From Lagopus muta (lineage: Eukaryota > Chordata > Aves > Galliformes > Phasianidae), in assembly GCF_023343835.1 (NCBI RefSeq), contig NC_064437.1, positions 26,511,001 through 26,575,000 of the forward strand: 64,000 nucleotides of DNA. The letters run 5' to 3'. A model generated the notes under the pieces. It was given only the letters and a program-made list of their open reading frames with translations, made no database searches and had not been told where the DNA came from. Position numbers and translations under genes: made by a program. Positions 1 through 11,905 of this stretch are shown piece by piece. Each line of letters begins with the position of its first letter. Within the stretch, counting starts at the first letter, position 1.

Positions 1-818
1 GGCAGTGTGGGATGCTCACAGAGGCCAGTGTCCTCCCTAGAAAGAGCTGGAAGTTTGCAATGACATGTGAACACCTATCAAAACATGCAAGACCAGACTT
101 ATACTCAACAGTTTTGAAAAGAAATGTGTGAACAGGTGCTGAGCTTTTTCCTTAATGACAAACCGGAAAGCCTGAGTGCGTACTTGAGTTGTGAAGTGGA
201 GCCTTTTGTTCTGTCTGCCAACAGCAAATAAGATTTAAGATGGTTGGCAGCTTCCACTCTTCTCTGTTGGTTTTTTGCTTGGCATGAAAGACTCCAAAGT
301 CCAGAGTACCTGTAAATGCTTTAAATGCTTGGGAAAGCCCCTGCTCAGGCCCAGAGGCACGCCATCTGGAGCAGCTCCTGGGGGTTCCCATGGATGCTAT
401 CGCTTTGTGAACCAATTCAGAGTGCTGAGGTCAGAGTTCCATGCAGCTCAGGTTTCCATGCAAGCTTATCATTTATTGTAGCTAACATGACCACCCAAGA
501 GTTGCTCCTGCTTCTCGTGCTTCTGAATGTGCTCGTAATGAGGGAAAGGTGAGGGAAAAGATGGTTTGTGTGTGTAGAACTGCCTGAGAAAGAGCTTGGG
601 ACTGGCAGGGAAGGCTGAGCTGGCAGCTAGTTTGGGAAGCTGCTAGGCTGCTTGCTTTGGGGGCTGCCTGCTGAGGTTCAACAAATCTCACTGTTGTGTG
701 GCTTCCTGGAGCACGGTTGCCCCCATTGAGCTCCTCCCACTCGGACTCTTAAATTGACAACAAATTACAGCAAATACGGATGGCTTTAGGGGTAGCATGT
801 GCTTCTGTCCCGCCACAG
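1..818 (+). other. LAMC1: LAMC1 intron (3' part), no exon seen
   Basis: The sequence before the first recognisable exon carries no laminin reading frame. It ends with acceptor CCGCCACAG at 810-818. The preceding exon, which would supply the first base of the split Gly codon, lies outside the window. Confidence 0.8.
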
Positions 819-1064
819 GCAAGAGGTGTGAGCTGTGTGATGATGCCTACTTTGGAGACCCGCTGGGTGAAAATGGGGCTGTGAGGCCGTGCCGCCTGTG
901 CCAGTGCAATGACAACATCGATCCCAACGCTGTGGGCAACTGCAACCGACAGACAGGAGAGTGCCTCAAGTGCATCTACAACACGGCCGGCTTCTATTGC
1001 GACCGCTGCAAGGATGGCTTCTTTGGGAACCCTCTGGCCTCCAACCCTGCTGACAAATGCCGGG
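819..1064 (+). CDS. LAMC1: LAMC1 coding exon: LE module with nidogen-binding loop
   Basis: Starts with the last two bases of a split Gly codon (KRCELCDD...) and ends in phase 1 before donor GTACGA. It contains NIDPNAV, the loop of gamma-1 LE module III4 known to bind nidogen; the Asp, Asn and Val contact residues are all present. The 3' two thirds are nearly identical in DNA to a LAMC2 exon (see findings). Confidence 0.97.
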
Positions 1065-4000
1065 GTACGAGCATTTCCTCTCATGTTCTAAGCTGGTTTG
1101 GTCCCTGAGAACTGCCTTGGGGTGATGTTTCCCATTCCTGACCTTTTTGCAGCTTGTCACTGTAATCCCTATGGCACCGTGAATCAGCAGACGAGCTGCA
1201 ATCAAGTGACAGGGCAGTGTGAGTGCCTTTCCCATGTCACCGAGAGGGACTGCAGTGCCTGCGAGCCTGGCTTCTTCAACCTGCAGAGCGGCCGAGGCTG
1301 TGAGAGGTAATCTTCAGCCCATGCTGGGGCAGCGGGCCCTCTATTGGGTCTGCCACCAGCAATGGTGGGAATGTGGTGCTTGTCACCAGTGCCTCTTGTT
1401 CCTTGTTAACACTGCTGAGGATGGGGAGGAGCAGGAGTTAAGGAGTAGCTCCAAGAGCTGTACAAAAATCTTGATTTATAAATAGCTTTATACATAGCCC
1501 TAAATCAGAGTTTTAAATAGAAAAGTGTCACATGGCTGTGTGACTGTTGGTAGCAGGGGCTCGTGGGTTCCTTTTTTAGTGCAGCCACCAAGTGACCTTG
1601 CGTGGTTCAGGGGCTGGGTGCCTTGTCCCAGCAAGAAAAGTTCACTGCCTTGCTGTGGAGGCTTCCAGCAGTGCTCAGAGGGCTCCTTCAGAGGCACATC
1701 AGCCATGCCTCCTGCCCCTTGTTGATGTATGGCTCTCTCCCCCAGGTGTGACTGCCATGCTCTGGGCTCCACCAACGGCCAGTGTGACATATGGACGGGG
1801 CAGTGTGAGTGCCAGCCCGGCGTCACCGGCCAGCACTGCGACCGCTGCGAGGCCAACCACTTTGGGTTCGGCCCTGAGGGCTGCAAACGTGAGTGTGGGT
1901 GTTCTATGGCCTCAGTGTACAGATCCAGACTTAAGGAGCAGCGTGATTGAAAAAGAGGGTGATCCAGACTTTCCTCCTGATATTCTTAGAATCACTAAGG
2001 TTGGAAAAGACCTCTCAGACCCCTAAATCCAGCTCTAGCCCATCCCCACCACTGACCACATCCCTCAGTGCCACATCTGCATGGTTCTTGATTGCTTCCA
2101 GGGATGGTGACCCTACTGCCTCCCTGGGCAGCCTGTGCCAATGCCTCACCACTCCCTGTGAGAGTGAGTTTTTCCTAATATCCAACCTGAACCTCACCCT
2201 GGCACAGCTTAAGGCTTTGCCCTGCAGAGCAGCACTCTGATGAGAACAGGGCTCTGCCATGGGTCGGTAGGTGCTCTGCTTCTTTGGCAGAGAACGGGCT
2301 GCAGTTTTTTAGTGTTTGTGTGTCTCCTTTGCTCTGACCAAGGCTTAACTTCCCCGCAGCATGTGACTGTGACCCGGAGGGCTCACGTGCCCTGCAGTGC
2401 CGTGAGGATGGTCGCTGTGAGTGCAAGGAGGGCTTTGTGGGGAACCGCTGCGACCAGTGCGAGGAGAACTACTTCTACAACAGGTCATGGCCGGGCTGCC
2501 AGGAGTGCCCTGCGTGTTACAGATTAGTGAAAGATAAGGTAAGGCCACCAATGTGACTGACTGTGTGGTTTCTGAGGTTGGTGCTTTGTGCCATACCTGC
2601 TTGCCCAGTGGCTCTGGTGCAGTGTCAGAGTGACGGGAAGCAGAAAGGTGTGCTGTTGCTCTCCCCGTGATGTAACTGTGCTCTGCCCTTTTCACACAGG
2701 TAGCAGAGCAACGAGAGAGGTTACGGGAGCTGGAAAACCTTATAGCAAACCTGGGCACGGGAGAAGAAACTGTCACTGATCAAGCCTTCGAGGAGAGGTT
2801 GAAGCAGGCAGAAAGAGATGTTATGGAGCTGCTCCGAGAAGCACAGAACAGCAAAGGTGAGCTGAGCAGATCAGATGTGGGCTAGCATGAAATGAGCTTG
2901 GTGTTTGTGTTCTCTTAGGATGTAGAGCTTTTTATTTCAAGACTTCAATGTGCACCAGGATGAAGAGCTATTTTGGATGGTGTTGAAACTACTATGCATT
3001 ATTATAGGAACAGCAAAGGCTGATTTTTGCCTCTGATGTTCTTTTTTTTTAAAAGCAAAAGGGTGCTCAATAGGTTTGTATTTCTGCAGTTTTCACCATT
3101 AGCAAATGCAGCCTGAGTTGCTCACAGATTTGTTTGTTGGATGCCTTGGGCCAAAGCGTCTCTTGTTGGGATATCATCAGTGATAAGAATAAATGCCTCA
3201 AAATCCTGCTGGCAAACTTTATTAGCTCACCATGAAGTGCATAATGTCCTAAAAAGTGCTGTTGTGGTGGCCTGTAGCTGTTTTTCCTGTTAAACTCTGC
3301 TTCCTAAGAGTTCTTGTTCTGCCACCTCTACTATATGATGTCTACGAGGAGGGCATTAAGAAGTGTGACAGTGGATTTTGCTTAGGGTTTTTTTTAACAC
3401 ATTGAGTTAATGCATGCTCTAGAAAAGAGCAACTTGAAGGAGACTCAACTTTGCACTAGCAGTGTTTCCCCCAGGAGTTTGCTCGCTGATTTGAGACCGC
3501 TTGGGAAAAATCTTTTGGCAAAGCTTGGAAAAGCTGGTACCAATCTGACACTGCATGTGTTTGGAGGGATTCCTGCTGATGGGAATGACTTCTGAAACTC
3601 TGCATCTCTACATAGCGTTGTTTCCTTCTTAGCATCCGTGCCTAGATGACAGTAGTCCTGTGTGCAAGGTGTGAGTGTGGGTATTACATTAAGGTTAGGG
3701 CATAGATTGGCTTTGGGGTGTTACTTCTCCATCTCTCCACATCTTTCCTCTGGAAAAGGCAAGCTGAAGGCAAGCAAAAATGACACTTGCAAAAAGCACA
3801 TGTGGCATTTCTTTGTGCTCTTCTACTTGATATGTGACTTTTTTTTAATGCTTAAATGCTCACATTTAATACATAGGATGTGCTGCAAGACAAAGATGTG
3901 TATTTGTGGAAAACCTTAGTTTTGAAGGCATGTGAAGTTCTGCTTGGACTTTGTCCCCAAATAGTGCTCTTGCCTATCAAAATAGTTCACGAGGCACGTG

Positions 4001-7000
4001 CCTGTTCTACAGCTCCATTATTGAGAAATTGCTATGGGGCATTACCTGGCAGACAAGATTTTAGGGAGCTCATAGTTTGTGTGTTGAAGAACCAAGGCTG
4101 GATCATCTGTTCTGCTAGCTTTCATCATCCCTCTGGGGTGGGCAGCAGTCAGGGTGGGTTTGCTGCTCTGCACATCTTCAGCTGCTCTGTTTGGGACAGA
4201 GTCTGGCAAGGGAAAGCCACCATTGCCCAAAGAGGATAACATACAGCCCTGCCATTCCTCCAGCACTGCTCATATTGTAGTAATGAAGATAAATAGAATC
4301 AGGAAAGCAGATGTTACATACCTTTAGAAGAGCAGCTCAGTTGCCTTTCTTTAATCAATGATAGAGGTGAAACAAGATCCTGAACACAAGATCTCCCATT
4401 AGAGCCAGTTCAAGCACCCAGCAGGTCTGTCTGATTAGTAGTTAATGATGATGACTTTGATCTCAAGCCAGCTGAATTATGAAACACCTTTGCTAAGTCC
4501 CCTTTCAGCGGAGGATTAACCTGCCAATGTATTGACTGCGATGCTAAGCTGCTGCTCCAACTTTTTTTCCTGCTTTAATTAATTTTGCTTCCCTTCTTTT
4601 GCATGGTGTCTTTCAGACGTAGATCAGGGTCTCATGGATCGTCTCAGAGACATCAACAGCACACTGACAAGTCAGCTCAGCAGGCTGAGGAACATCCAGA
4701 ACACGGTGCAGGAGACAGAGAACCTGGCAGAGCAAGCCCGGGGCCGGGTGGAGGACACAGAGGACCTGATTGCAATGGCTTCTGATATGTTGGAGAAGGC
4801 AAAGATGGCAGCTGGCAACGTGGTGAGTGTGCTGTGCAGATCTATGGGGCAGGGGGAGGGCAGGGCCATTCCTTGCTGTACTGTCTGGCTGTGTTTCTCT
4901 GCTTTTTGTCACTGCCATAGCAGATTTGCTGTGGAAATGTCTTCTCGTTACTGAATAATGCTAGAAAATAAATTAAGGAATTTGCAAATTCTCTTTCACA
5001 AATGGCATCCTTGCCCCTGTTGAAGGAAAAACCCTGAACATACACCAAAATGTTTGCTTTTAAAGGAAAACTGCTGGTGGAAACAGCAGTGGCTTAAGAA
5101 AAAATAGAGAGAGGTCAGAAGTAGGTTAGACCCATCTCAAAGCATTTAGATCATGACAATAAATATTTAAAGCATTGATGAATAAAAGATGAAAATAGAG
5201 CTTCAAGGTATTTTTTCCCCTCTTTTTTTTTTTCTTTTTGCAGTCCATTACAGCCCCGGAGTCGAGTGGTGACCCCAACAACATGACTCTATTGGCAGAA
5301 GAGGCTCGCCGGCTGGCTGAGAGGTAGGCTGTGCTGCAGCTCCTACCAGCCCACATCTGGGCCCTGCAGAAGGAGCAAAACAGAGCTGGTTTGCTTGATG
5401 TGAAACATGCATTCTTGGGCTGCTTAAGAGATTGCTTGGTACCCTTTTTGCACGCCTGTGTGTCAGGGCAAATCCTGGATACATGCTGTATGCTCCAGCA
5501 GCATCTTCCACTGCACCACTTCACTGGGTGAAGGAGGAAGATCTTGGAGCTGAGGACAGAAAGGGCTGCTTGGCAGTTCTAACGGTGTCATTTTCCTTCT
5601 GTGATCTTGTCCAGGCACAAACAAGAAGCTGATGAGATTGTTCGCATTGCCAAGGCAGCCAACGATACTTCCACAGAAGCGTATCAGCTGCTGCTGAAGA
5701 CCCTGGCTGGGGAAAACCAAACAGCACGTGATATTGATGAGCTCAACCAGAAGTGAGTCAGGAACAGAAAACTGAGTTCATTTCCTGGCAGTACTTAAAA
5801 TTAGATGGCTTTTTAGCATTTTGTGCTTTTGGGTCTCTCTGTGTTGTAGCCTCTCTGCTCTCAGTAAGTTCAATTCAACAAAAAGAAATGATAGAGTAAC
5901 GGGATCCTTGGTTTTATTTATTTTTTGTTAGGTATAACCAAGCAAGAAACATTTCTCGAGATCTAGAGAGACAGGCCAGCAGTGTGCTTGAGGAGGCAGA
6001 GGAAGCTGGAAATAAGGCCCTCCAGATCTATGCTAATCTCACTAATCTGCCCACTGTGGACACCACAGGGCTGGAGGTATGTGATGTGCATGGCTTTGTA
6101 AAGAGGACAGACATTAAAGCAGCGTGCTAGGTGGCTGACAAACACTGTGTGCTCTTTTCTAATGGTACTCTGCCTCAGATCCATCTAGACATCATCCAGA
6201 TGTCTGTGTTTTAGTTTTTATGAAGGAGACTTGCAAGCGGGAAACTACAAATAGATCCCCTATTTCTGCCAGGTTCTGAAGGACCAAAAAACAGGGAAAT
6301 CTTGCTTGTCATACATTGTGTCTTGAATTGAAAAGTGGGAAAAAAACTGACTCCTTTCAAGTTTGCAGAGCTGTTCCCTTTCCACTCGCCATGGAAATGT
6401 AGTTTCTCTTAGCACAAAACTGTTTGCAGCCCATCCTTCCTTGCACAGACCTTTGGAGTATATAGAGCTTTGAAAAAGTTGCAGCTCTAATTGTGAAAGA
6501 TGGGAGCTTGTCATGGCTTCTGCCTGTTTTATCATTAAAAACCATGCTGTGTTTTGTCACCTGTTCAGAAATTCTTTAATGTTCAGAGAACCTGCATGTG
6601 TTTCTGATGTCTGCATGCAGAGTGAAGCAAATAAGATCAAGAAGGAAGCGGAGGAGTTAGATCAGTTAATAGCAAGGAAGTTGAAGGACTATGAAGATCT
6701 GAGGGAAGATATGAAAGGAAAGGAGCTGGAAGTCAAGAACCTCTTGGAGAAAGGGAAGACGGAGCAGCAGGTCAGTTCTGTTTGGTGCAGGCAAAACAAC
6801 CCAAAGGGAAACAAGTAACTGGTAAGATGCAAGAGATTTAGCCTGAGTCATATCCTAGTGGTGTTTGTTACTTATGCAGATCCTGGAATGAGGATCACTG
6901 ATATCATGAGGAATGATCCTGGAAAGGAAAACCAAAAAGCTGCTAAAAGCAATGGCATTGAGGCTATACTGGGGAGTTGGTATCTTTGCTGGGCATGCTG

Positions 7001-9532
7001 TCTTGTTTGTATTCAAGACAGTGTTCCAAAATACCTGAATTTACGTGGTTTCATAGCATGTATTGCCACTCACATGGGGACAAATGCTGCCCTGTATTTG
7101 CATTGGTATTTCTTGTGGGGTGATGCTTTTTGATAGGCCAGCACGGTCATCCATCAAAGAATAAGAGTATGCTGATAGGTGTCATGTCTCTGTAGACTGC
7201 AGACCAGCTCCTGGCTCGAGCAGATGCAGCAAAAGCCCTGGCTGAGGAAGCTGCTCGGAAGGGCAATGGCACATTGCAGGAGGCCAACACCATTCTCAGC
7301 AACCTGAAAGGTAAAGAGAACTCGTGTGGGGAATCCTGCAGCTCCCATCAGCTCACTCTGCAGGAGGGCATCTTGGTTAAATGGCTCGTGCTGCTGCCAG
7401 TACTTGTGTTGGAGGATTCTTTTGGCTTTTTTGAAGGAAGAACTGTGTTTCAGTTTCAGCTAGGATGGAATTCTTTTCTTCAGCTTCTGATACGATGCTC
7501 TGTTTCGGTTTTAGGAGAAAAACAAAGCTGATTACACGCTGATGATTATAGTTGCTATTAAGCAGTGCTGTACAGAGCCAAGGCCATTTGCAGCAAAGGG
7601 CCCATGGAGCTGGTAGGGAGCAGAGCGAGGACAGCTGACTTATGCTGACCAAAGGGATATTCCATGCCATATAACATCATGTGGATGGAGTTTTGAAGGG
7701 GTTGGGAGGGCTCTCTTCTCTCTCTCTTCTGCTGCTTGGGGTCTAGCTGGGCTGTTCTTCCCCCAAATTTCAAGGAGGCAGAGGCAGGGCAGTCCAGTCA
7801 GAGAAGTGCCGCAAGGCTCTTCCAGAGCAGGTGGTGAGAACCTCTTTTGCCCTGTCTCAGATTTCGATAAGCGGGTGAACGACAACAAGACAGCAGCTGA
7901 GGAGGCTCTGAAGAAGATTCCTGCCATTACCCAGACCATTGCTGAAGCCAACAACAAGACCCGCCAGGCAGAGCTGGCTCTCGGCAATGCTGCTGCTGAT
8001 GCCCGTGAAGCCAAAACTAGAGCAGATGATGCTGAGAAAATTGCCAGCACTGTTCAGAAGGTGAGTGCCCTGCAGTTCTGGAGCCAGCCCTCCAGAGCCA
8101 CATGTCCCACCTCAGCAGCACGTAAGCTCTGTTCTGCTAAGTTCTGCACCTTCTCCAGCTGTTCTTATCCTTCTCCCCATGCTGGCTGTAGAGTGCTGCT
8201 GCCACCAGAGCAGAAGCGGACAAGACCTTCTCTGACGTGACGGGGCTGGCCAAGGAGGTGGATGACATGATGAAGCAACTCCAGGAGGCAGAAAAAGAGC
8301 TGAAACGTAAACAAGATGATGCTGATCAGGATATGATGATGGCAGGCATGGTGAGTAATGCTGACACTGGTGGCAAAGAGGTGACTTCTCCCTGCCTCTG
8401 GAAACCTTCTTCCCTCTGCTCTGCTGTAGTGACCACGCTGGGTCCGCTTAGTGTTCTCCATCTTCCAAGTTTTAATTGCAAAAGTGAACATAGGTTAACA
8501 CACAGTTTATGTAGGTTCCCTGCTGGACTTGGAGAGCTGGTTTTCTTAACGCAGTCCTTTTAACAAACCTGACTCTGGGGTGACTTTTCCTGTGAAACAG
8601 TTTTTGGGGATCAGCACCATCTCCTGCAGGAAATGGAATGTTTGCAGGCCATCTTTTCCAGTGCTGTGACAGGTATCTCTGCTCAGAGATCGTTATGGAG
8701 AGAGAAGGCAGGGGTGCATGTAGCTGCTTAGGCAGATACATGAAAGGAGTCAGAGTGGTTTCACTGAACCCTACATAGCTTACAGTGTTCTTGTGGCTTT
8801 TATCCCACAGGCCTCACAGGCAGCCCAGGAGGCAGAAGACAACGCAAGAAAAGCGAAAAACTCTGTGAACAGCTTGCTTGCTGTCATTAATGACCTTTTA
8901 GACCAACTAGGTAAGGCTGTCCTTTTTTCTTGTCTCCAAACAGGGAAGTGCTGGCAGCCAGCATGATGTGGTGCTGTGCTGGGAATCAAACAGGTCCATT
9001 TTGTTTTCTTAGAAATTAAATTAACGTGGTTTTGGCAATTGTTCTTTTTGTTAATGGAGTAGCTCAGAGGCTCATTGTGCAGTGTTGTGTACAATTCCCT
9101 GCAAGCTAAGGACTGCTGGTGAGGTGGAGCCCCTTCAGTTGTTCTTGTTTCTTACACAAAGATGGCCTGATGCAGATCTTGCTTTGCTCATCCAGAACAT
9201 GGGATCTGCTCTGTAACCACCTGGAGGCTTCAGAGGCTTTTTAATGGTTCTCAGTGTTCCCTTTTGGCTTTTCAGGGCAACTGGAGACTGTGGACTTGAA
9301 CAAACTGAATGAGATTGAGGGTACCCTGAACAGTGCCAAAGACCAGATGAAAGATAGCGACCTGGACCAGAAGGTGGCTTTCCTTGAGAGAGAAGCCAGG
9401 AAGCAAGATGATGCGATACAGTCCTACAATAGGGACATTGAGGAAATCCTGAAAGACATTAGCAACCTGGAGGACATCAGGAAGACCTTGCCATCTGGCT
9501 GTTTTAACACCCCGTCCATTGAGAAACCCTAA
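819..9532 (+). CDS. LAMC1: LAMC1 laminin subunit gamma-1, 3' half (15 coding exons, 5' end outside window)
   Basis: Laminin gamma-1 is the secreted gamma subunit of most laminin heterotrimers; it polymerises in basement membranes, binds nidogen and completes the integrin-binding C terminus. Coding exons are 819-1064, 1153-1306, 1746-1888, 2360-2538, 2700-2856, 4617-4822, 5244-5323, 5615-5752, 5932-6076, 6621-6770, 7196-7310, 7861-8060, 8192-8350, 8811-8910 and 9276-9532. All have AG/GT borders and phases that join without a break into 809 codons plus stop, about half of the ~1609-residue family protein. By count they correspond to human exons 14-28. Order: Cys-rich LE modules (first ~235 residues), then a heptad coiled coil starting near [11 protein letters not shown], ending in [11 protein letters not shown]. 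The terminal Cys (disulfide to beta chain) and the Glu third from the C terminus (needed for integrin binding in the family) are kept. Identity is from residue-level agreement with vertebrate gamma-1. Confidence 0.97.
1153..1306 (+). CDS. LAMC1: LAMC1 coding exon: LE module
   Basis: Acceptor TTTTTGCAG, donor GTAATC. Encodes [16 protein letters not shown] through QSGRGCER with regular LE cysteine spacing. The final Arg codon is split 2/1 with the next exon. Confidence 0.96.
1746..1888 (+). CDS. LAMC1: LAMC1 coding exon: LE module
   Basis: Encodes [14 protein letters not shown] through GFGPEGCK, then one base of a Pro codon. Donor GTGAGT. An antisense CR1 fragment sits in the short intron that follows. 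Confidence 0.96.
1988..2235 (-). mobile_element. CR1 LINE 3' fragment, antisense
   Basis: Contains reverse-complement CR1 3'-end phrases such as AAGGTTGGAAAAGACCTCT, CTCCCTGGGCAGCCTGTGCC and TTTTTCCTAATATCCAACC. It sits in a 471-base LAMC1 intron. Confidence 0.85.
2360..2538 (+). CDS. LAMC1: LAMC1 coding exon: last LE module and start of coiled coil
   Basis: Encodes [14 protein letters not shown] through CYRLVKDK, ending on a complete Lys codon before GTAAGG. The motif [11 protein letters not shown] marks the LE to coiled-coil boundary, where interchain disulfides form in laminins. NRSW is a potential N-glycosylation site. Confidence 0.96.
2700..2856 (+). CDS. LAMC1: LAMC1 coding exon: coiled coil
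   Basis: Encodes [14 protein letters not shown] through LREAQNSK plus one base of an Asp codon. Heptad-rich, no cysteines. It is followed by the longest LAMC1 intron in the window (2857-4616). Confidence 0.95.
2857..4616 (+). other. LAMC1: LAMC1 intron, 1.76 kb
   Basis: Bounded by donor GTGAGC and acceptor GTCTTTCAG. No exon, RNA gene or clear repeat was recognised inside; the sequence is moderately AT-rich with short T and A runs. Confidence 0.8.
4617..4822 (+). CDS. LAMC1: LAMC1 coding exon: coiled coil
   Basis: Encodes [14 protein letters not shown] through AAGNV in 206 bases, exactly the length of the corresponding LAMC2 exon 25513-25718. Donor GTGAGT. Confidence 0.96.
5244..5323 (+). 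CDS. LAMC1: LAMC1 coding exon: coiled coil
   Basis: Encodes [20 protein letters not shown] through RLAE plus two bases of Arg; NNMT is a sequon. The length, 80 bases, equals that of the LAMC2 homologue 25911-25990. The acceptor follows a long T-rich tract. Confidence 0.95.
5615..5752 (+). CDS. LAMC1: LAMC1 coding exon: coiled coil
   Basis: Encodes [17 protein letters not shown] through DIDELNQK. It is 138 bases long, the same as LAMC2 exon 26417-26554. Sequons NDTS and NQTA are present. Confidence 0.95.
5932..6076 (+). CDS. LAMC1: LAMC1 coding exon: coiled coil
   Basis: Encodes [14 protein letters not shown] through PTVDTTGLE in 145 bases, equal to LAMC2 exon 26695-26839. Acceptor TTTTGTTAG, donor GTATGT. 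Confidence 0.95.
6621..6770 (+). CDS. LAMC1: LAMC1 coding exon: coiled coil
   Basis: Exactly 50 codons, [16 protein letters not shown] through EKGKTEQQ. Phase 0 on both sides, and the same 150-base length as LAMC2 exon 27036-27185. Confidence 0.96.
7196..7310 (+). CDS. LAMC1: LAMC1 coding exon: coiled coil
   Basis: Encodes [18 protein letters not shown] through SNLK plus one base. 115 bases, equal to LAMC2 exon 27525-27639. Confidence 0.95.
7861..8060 (+). CDS. LAMC1: LAMC1 coding exon: coiled coil
   Basis: Encodes [17 protein letters not shown] through IASTVQK in 200 bases, equal to LAMC2 exon 28050-28249. Donor GTGAGT. Confidence 0.96.
8192..8350 (+). CDS. LAMC1: LAMC1 coding exon: coiled coil
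   Basis: 53 codons, [16 protein letters not shown] through [11 protein letters not shown]. Length (159) and phase match LAMC2 exon 28574-28732. Confidence 0.96.
8811..8910 (+). CDS. LAMC1: LAMC1 coding exon: coiled coil
   Basis: Encodes [18 protein letters not shown] through DLLDQL plus one base of Gly. 100 bases, equal to LAMC2 exon 28821-28920. Confidence 0.95.
9276..9532 (+). CDS. LAMC1: LAMC1 last coding exon and stop
   Basis: Encodes [19 protein letters not shown] through the C terminus [13 protein letters not shown], with stop TAA at 9530-9532. The Cys (beta-gamma disulfide) and the third-last Glu (integrin recognition in gamma-1) are intact. Confidence 0.97.
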
Positions 9533-10910
9533 GGGTGTGCTGGGGGTGGAGGGTATTCCCCCTCTGATCGGTGGAGCAATTGTTTGGCTATGGAGTGCCT
9601 TAACACACGTTACCTTCTTCCAATCCCCATCTCTTTGCTGCTTGCAGCCGCTGTTCTCTTTTCAAATCAGGATAAGTTGAAAAGGACTTTTTTCTTTTTT
9701 TCTTTTCTTTTTTTTTTTTTTTAAGAGAAGCAAATTAAATATCCGTCTTTGGGCATCAAAGGGTTTTTTTAATATAAATTGTCTTCCTGAGCACTCTGCC
9801 TTTGCCCCTTTCTGAGACACAGTTTCCCTTTGATTAGCGCAAGGATGAGAGATGCTCTGGACTCTTTATACTGTTCAGCAATAACCATGTGAGCTGTGTA
9901 CAGCAATGCAAAACTAACTCTGCTTTTTCTCCTCACTTCTCCCCTTGACTGTAAAATCCTTGATCTGGAACTCTGTCTCCATGAAGGAAGGGGGTTGGCT
10001 ACCAAATCATTACTGTAATGGCCAGTATAGCTGCACTCATTCAGATCCCTGTTCCCAACTTCTAACCCTGTGAATTTTTTGGTCTTGTTTTGTGACGTGA
10101 ACTAGTGGCCAGTCGGAAATGTTGGTAGCCTTTTACAAACTATCCTAAGCCTCTTTCTGAAATGCTTTCTGTGATGATGCATCGCTCTGAGAAAAACGCA
10201 GCCTCCGAGAGGAGCTTTTTGGGAAGATGAGATGCCAGGGGAGCAATAGGTCTCGCCAGCACCGCTGGCTGGTGGAGCAGAAGTTGTGCGTGCAGTCTGC
10301 AGGCAGCTGCCTGTTGGGTGGCCCAGGCTGGGGAGTCTGGAAGTGACGAGCTGAGTTCCCATCTGGAGGTGTTGCTGTCAGTGTCAGAGGATCTTTGTTT
10401 GAGGCTACAGATGTCTGGGTGGCACGTTGACCTGATCATGCAACAGAAATCTTGCTGAAGAGGAGAGCTGCCATCCAGAGGGCTCTGACAGCTGGGCTGA
10501 CCTCAACCTGAATGACTTCAGGTGGGGAACAGAGAGACCTTGAAGATGTCAATAAGAGGATCTTTCTCCCCATTTTCTTCCTGGAGGAGGCAGGTGGCAT
10601 TTTTACACTTCCTGGTGTTGCTCTTGCCTTTTGTCTTTTGTTTTTTAAGCCAGCTGAAAGAGCAGTGTTCAGGTTCCTTGCGGTGTTCCCCAGGTCTGCT
10701 CCCAGCCCGGAGCACCCTCTGCAGCTCTCCCTTGGGCTCTAGCCCAGCATCCCCTCTCTCTTCCTTCAGATCAAGCATATATCTATCCTTAAACACTATG
10801 CAACTTTGTACGTTTGCGTAGCGGGGAAGAAATTATTATCTGACACACACTGGTGCTATTAATTATTTCAAATTTATATTTTTTGTGTGAATGTGATATA
10901 TATATTTTTC

Positions 10911-10937
<27 letters not shown>
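10911..10937 (+). repeat. Poly-T tract in LAMC1 3'UTR
   Basis: About 27 consecutive T residues within an AT-rich block. Confidence 0.95.
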
Positions 10938-10943
<6 letters not shown>

Positions 10944-11584
10944 TGATTACAGTGTGAGGAAGTCTCTCGTGCGTGTGTGCGTGTGCATGTGTAAATATCC
11001 TCAGCCATATTTCCAGAGTGGTACAGCCTGGCCTCTTCTCCATGCTTTCCCCCATAACCACCGCAGCACGTGCACTGCACTGCTCCTGCCCCATTGCCCC
11101 TGCAGCGCCCGGTTCTTCCTCTGCCCGGCTTCCCATTTGTCCCCCATGTGTTCTCAGCATCTGCATTGTGTGATATTGGCAATAACCACTGTGCAGGGAG
11201 CACACCTTGCCCGGTGCTGCTGGGCAGGATGATGCCAGCAAGCCCCGCATCTCCATACCCATCTTCTTAGGGTTTCGTGCCATTTACCAAATACTGCCTT
11301 GGGGTTTCCCCACCTGTGAACATAGCTGGACCCCGGAGGAGGGCTCCCTAGTGCTCACCTTCCCTCCGTGTTCCCGGCTGGCTGCTCTGGTCAGATGGCT
11401 GTTTCTAACCACGTCACCTCTCTGCCAAGGCTGTGAGAAGAGCAGATGCGAAGATGCGCGCATGCCCTGGCTGACCTCAGGCCTAAGGTTTCCTGCTTTC
11501 TCCTTTTTTTTTTTTTTTAATTTTATTATTTTTAATTTTTGTCGTCGTCGTCGTTAAGCTGTTTTTAACAGAATTCTATTTTTA

Positions 11585-11590
11585 AATAAA
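11585..11590 (+). terminator. LAMC1: Candidate proximal poly(A) signal AATAAA, LAMC1
   Basis: AATAAA lies within an A-rich run about 290 bases before the distal signal. It may give a shorter 3'UTR form, but its A-rich context could also just be a homopolymer artefact. Confidence 0.45.
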
Positions 11591-11874
11591 AAAAAAAGTC
11601 TTTATAAGCGATCTCTTAATCACTACTGCATTACAGCCATTATTCATTGTATAAGTCCAGTTATTTCTGTACGTGATGTGATGATGAGATGGCTGCTGGT
11701 GGAGTGCTGGATGGCAGCGCGTGTCGGTCCCTCATCACTCCATTCCTGACTGTGGCCCCACAGTACGTGCCTTCACTTCAGCTTTTTGCCTTAATCTGTG
11801 GTCTCGCTGTCTGGGGCGGTGAACAAAATGCAACACTTGCAGTTTTTATGTATAAAACAGTATTTCTTATTTAT

Positions 11875-11880
11875 AATAAA
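11875..11880 (+). terminator. LAMC1: Distal poly(A) signal AATAAA, LAMC1
   Basis: TTATAATAAAGTCTG is followed within ~50 bases by a T-rich and then GT-rich element (about 11930-11950), the usual arrangement of a vertebrate cleavage site. Confidence 0.7.
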
Positions 11881-11905
11881 GTCTGAATATTTGTAACCCC
11901 TTATA

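Larger units (their letters stand above)
9533..11905 (+). other. LAMC1: LAMC1 3'UTR (about 2.4 kb)
   Basis: Non-coding after the stop codon, with long T tracts (for example ~10911-10937 and ~11504-11518), a TCG repeat and A/T-rich blocks. It runs to the AATAAA at 11875-11880, followed by T-rich downstream sequence. The 3' boundary is inferred from that signal. Confidence 0.75.

Noticed and set aside
11541-11553. (TCG)4 repeat in the LAMC1 3'UTR
   Set aside because: Short simple repeat with no supporting feature; interesting only as a CpG cluster in AT-rich sequence.
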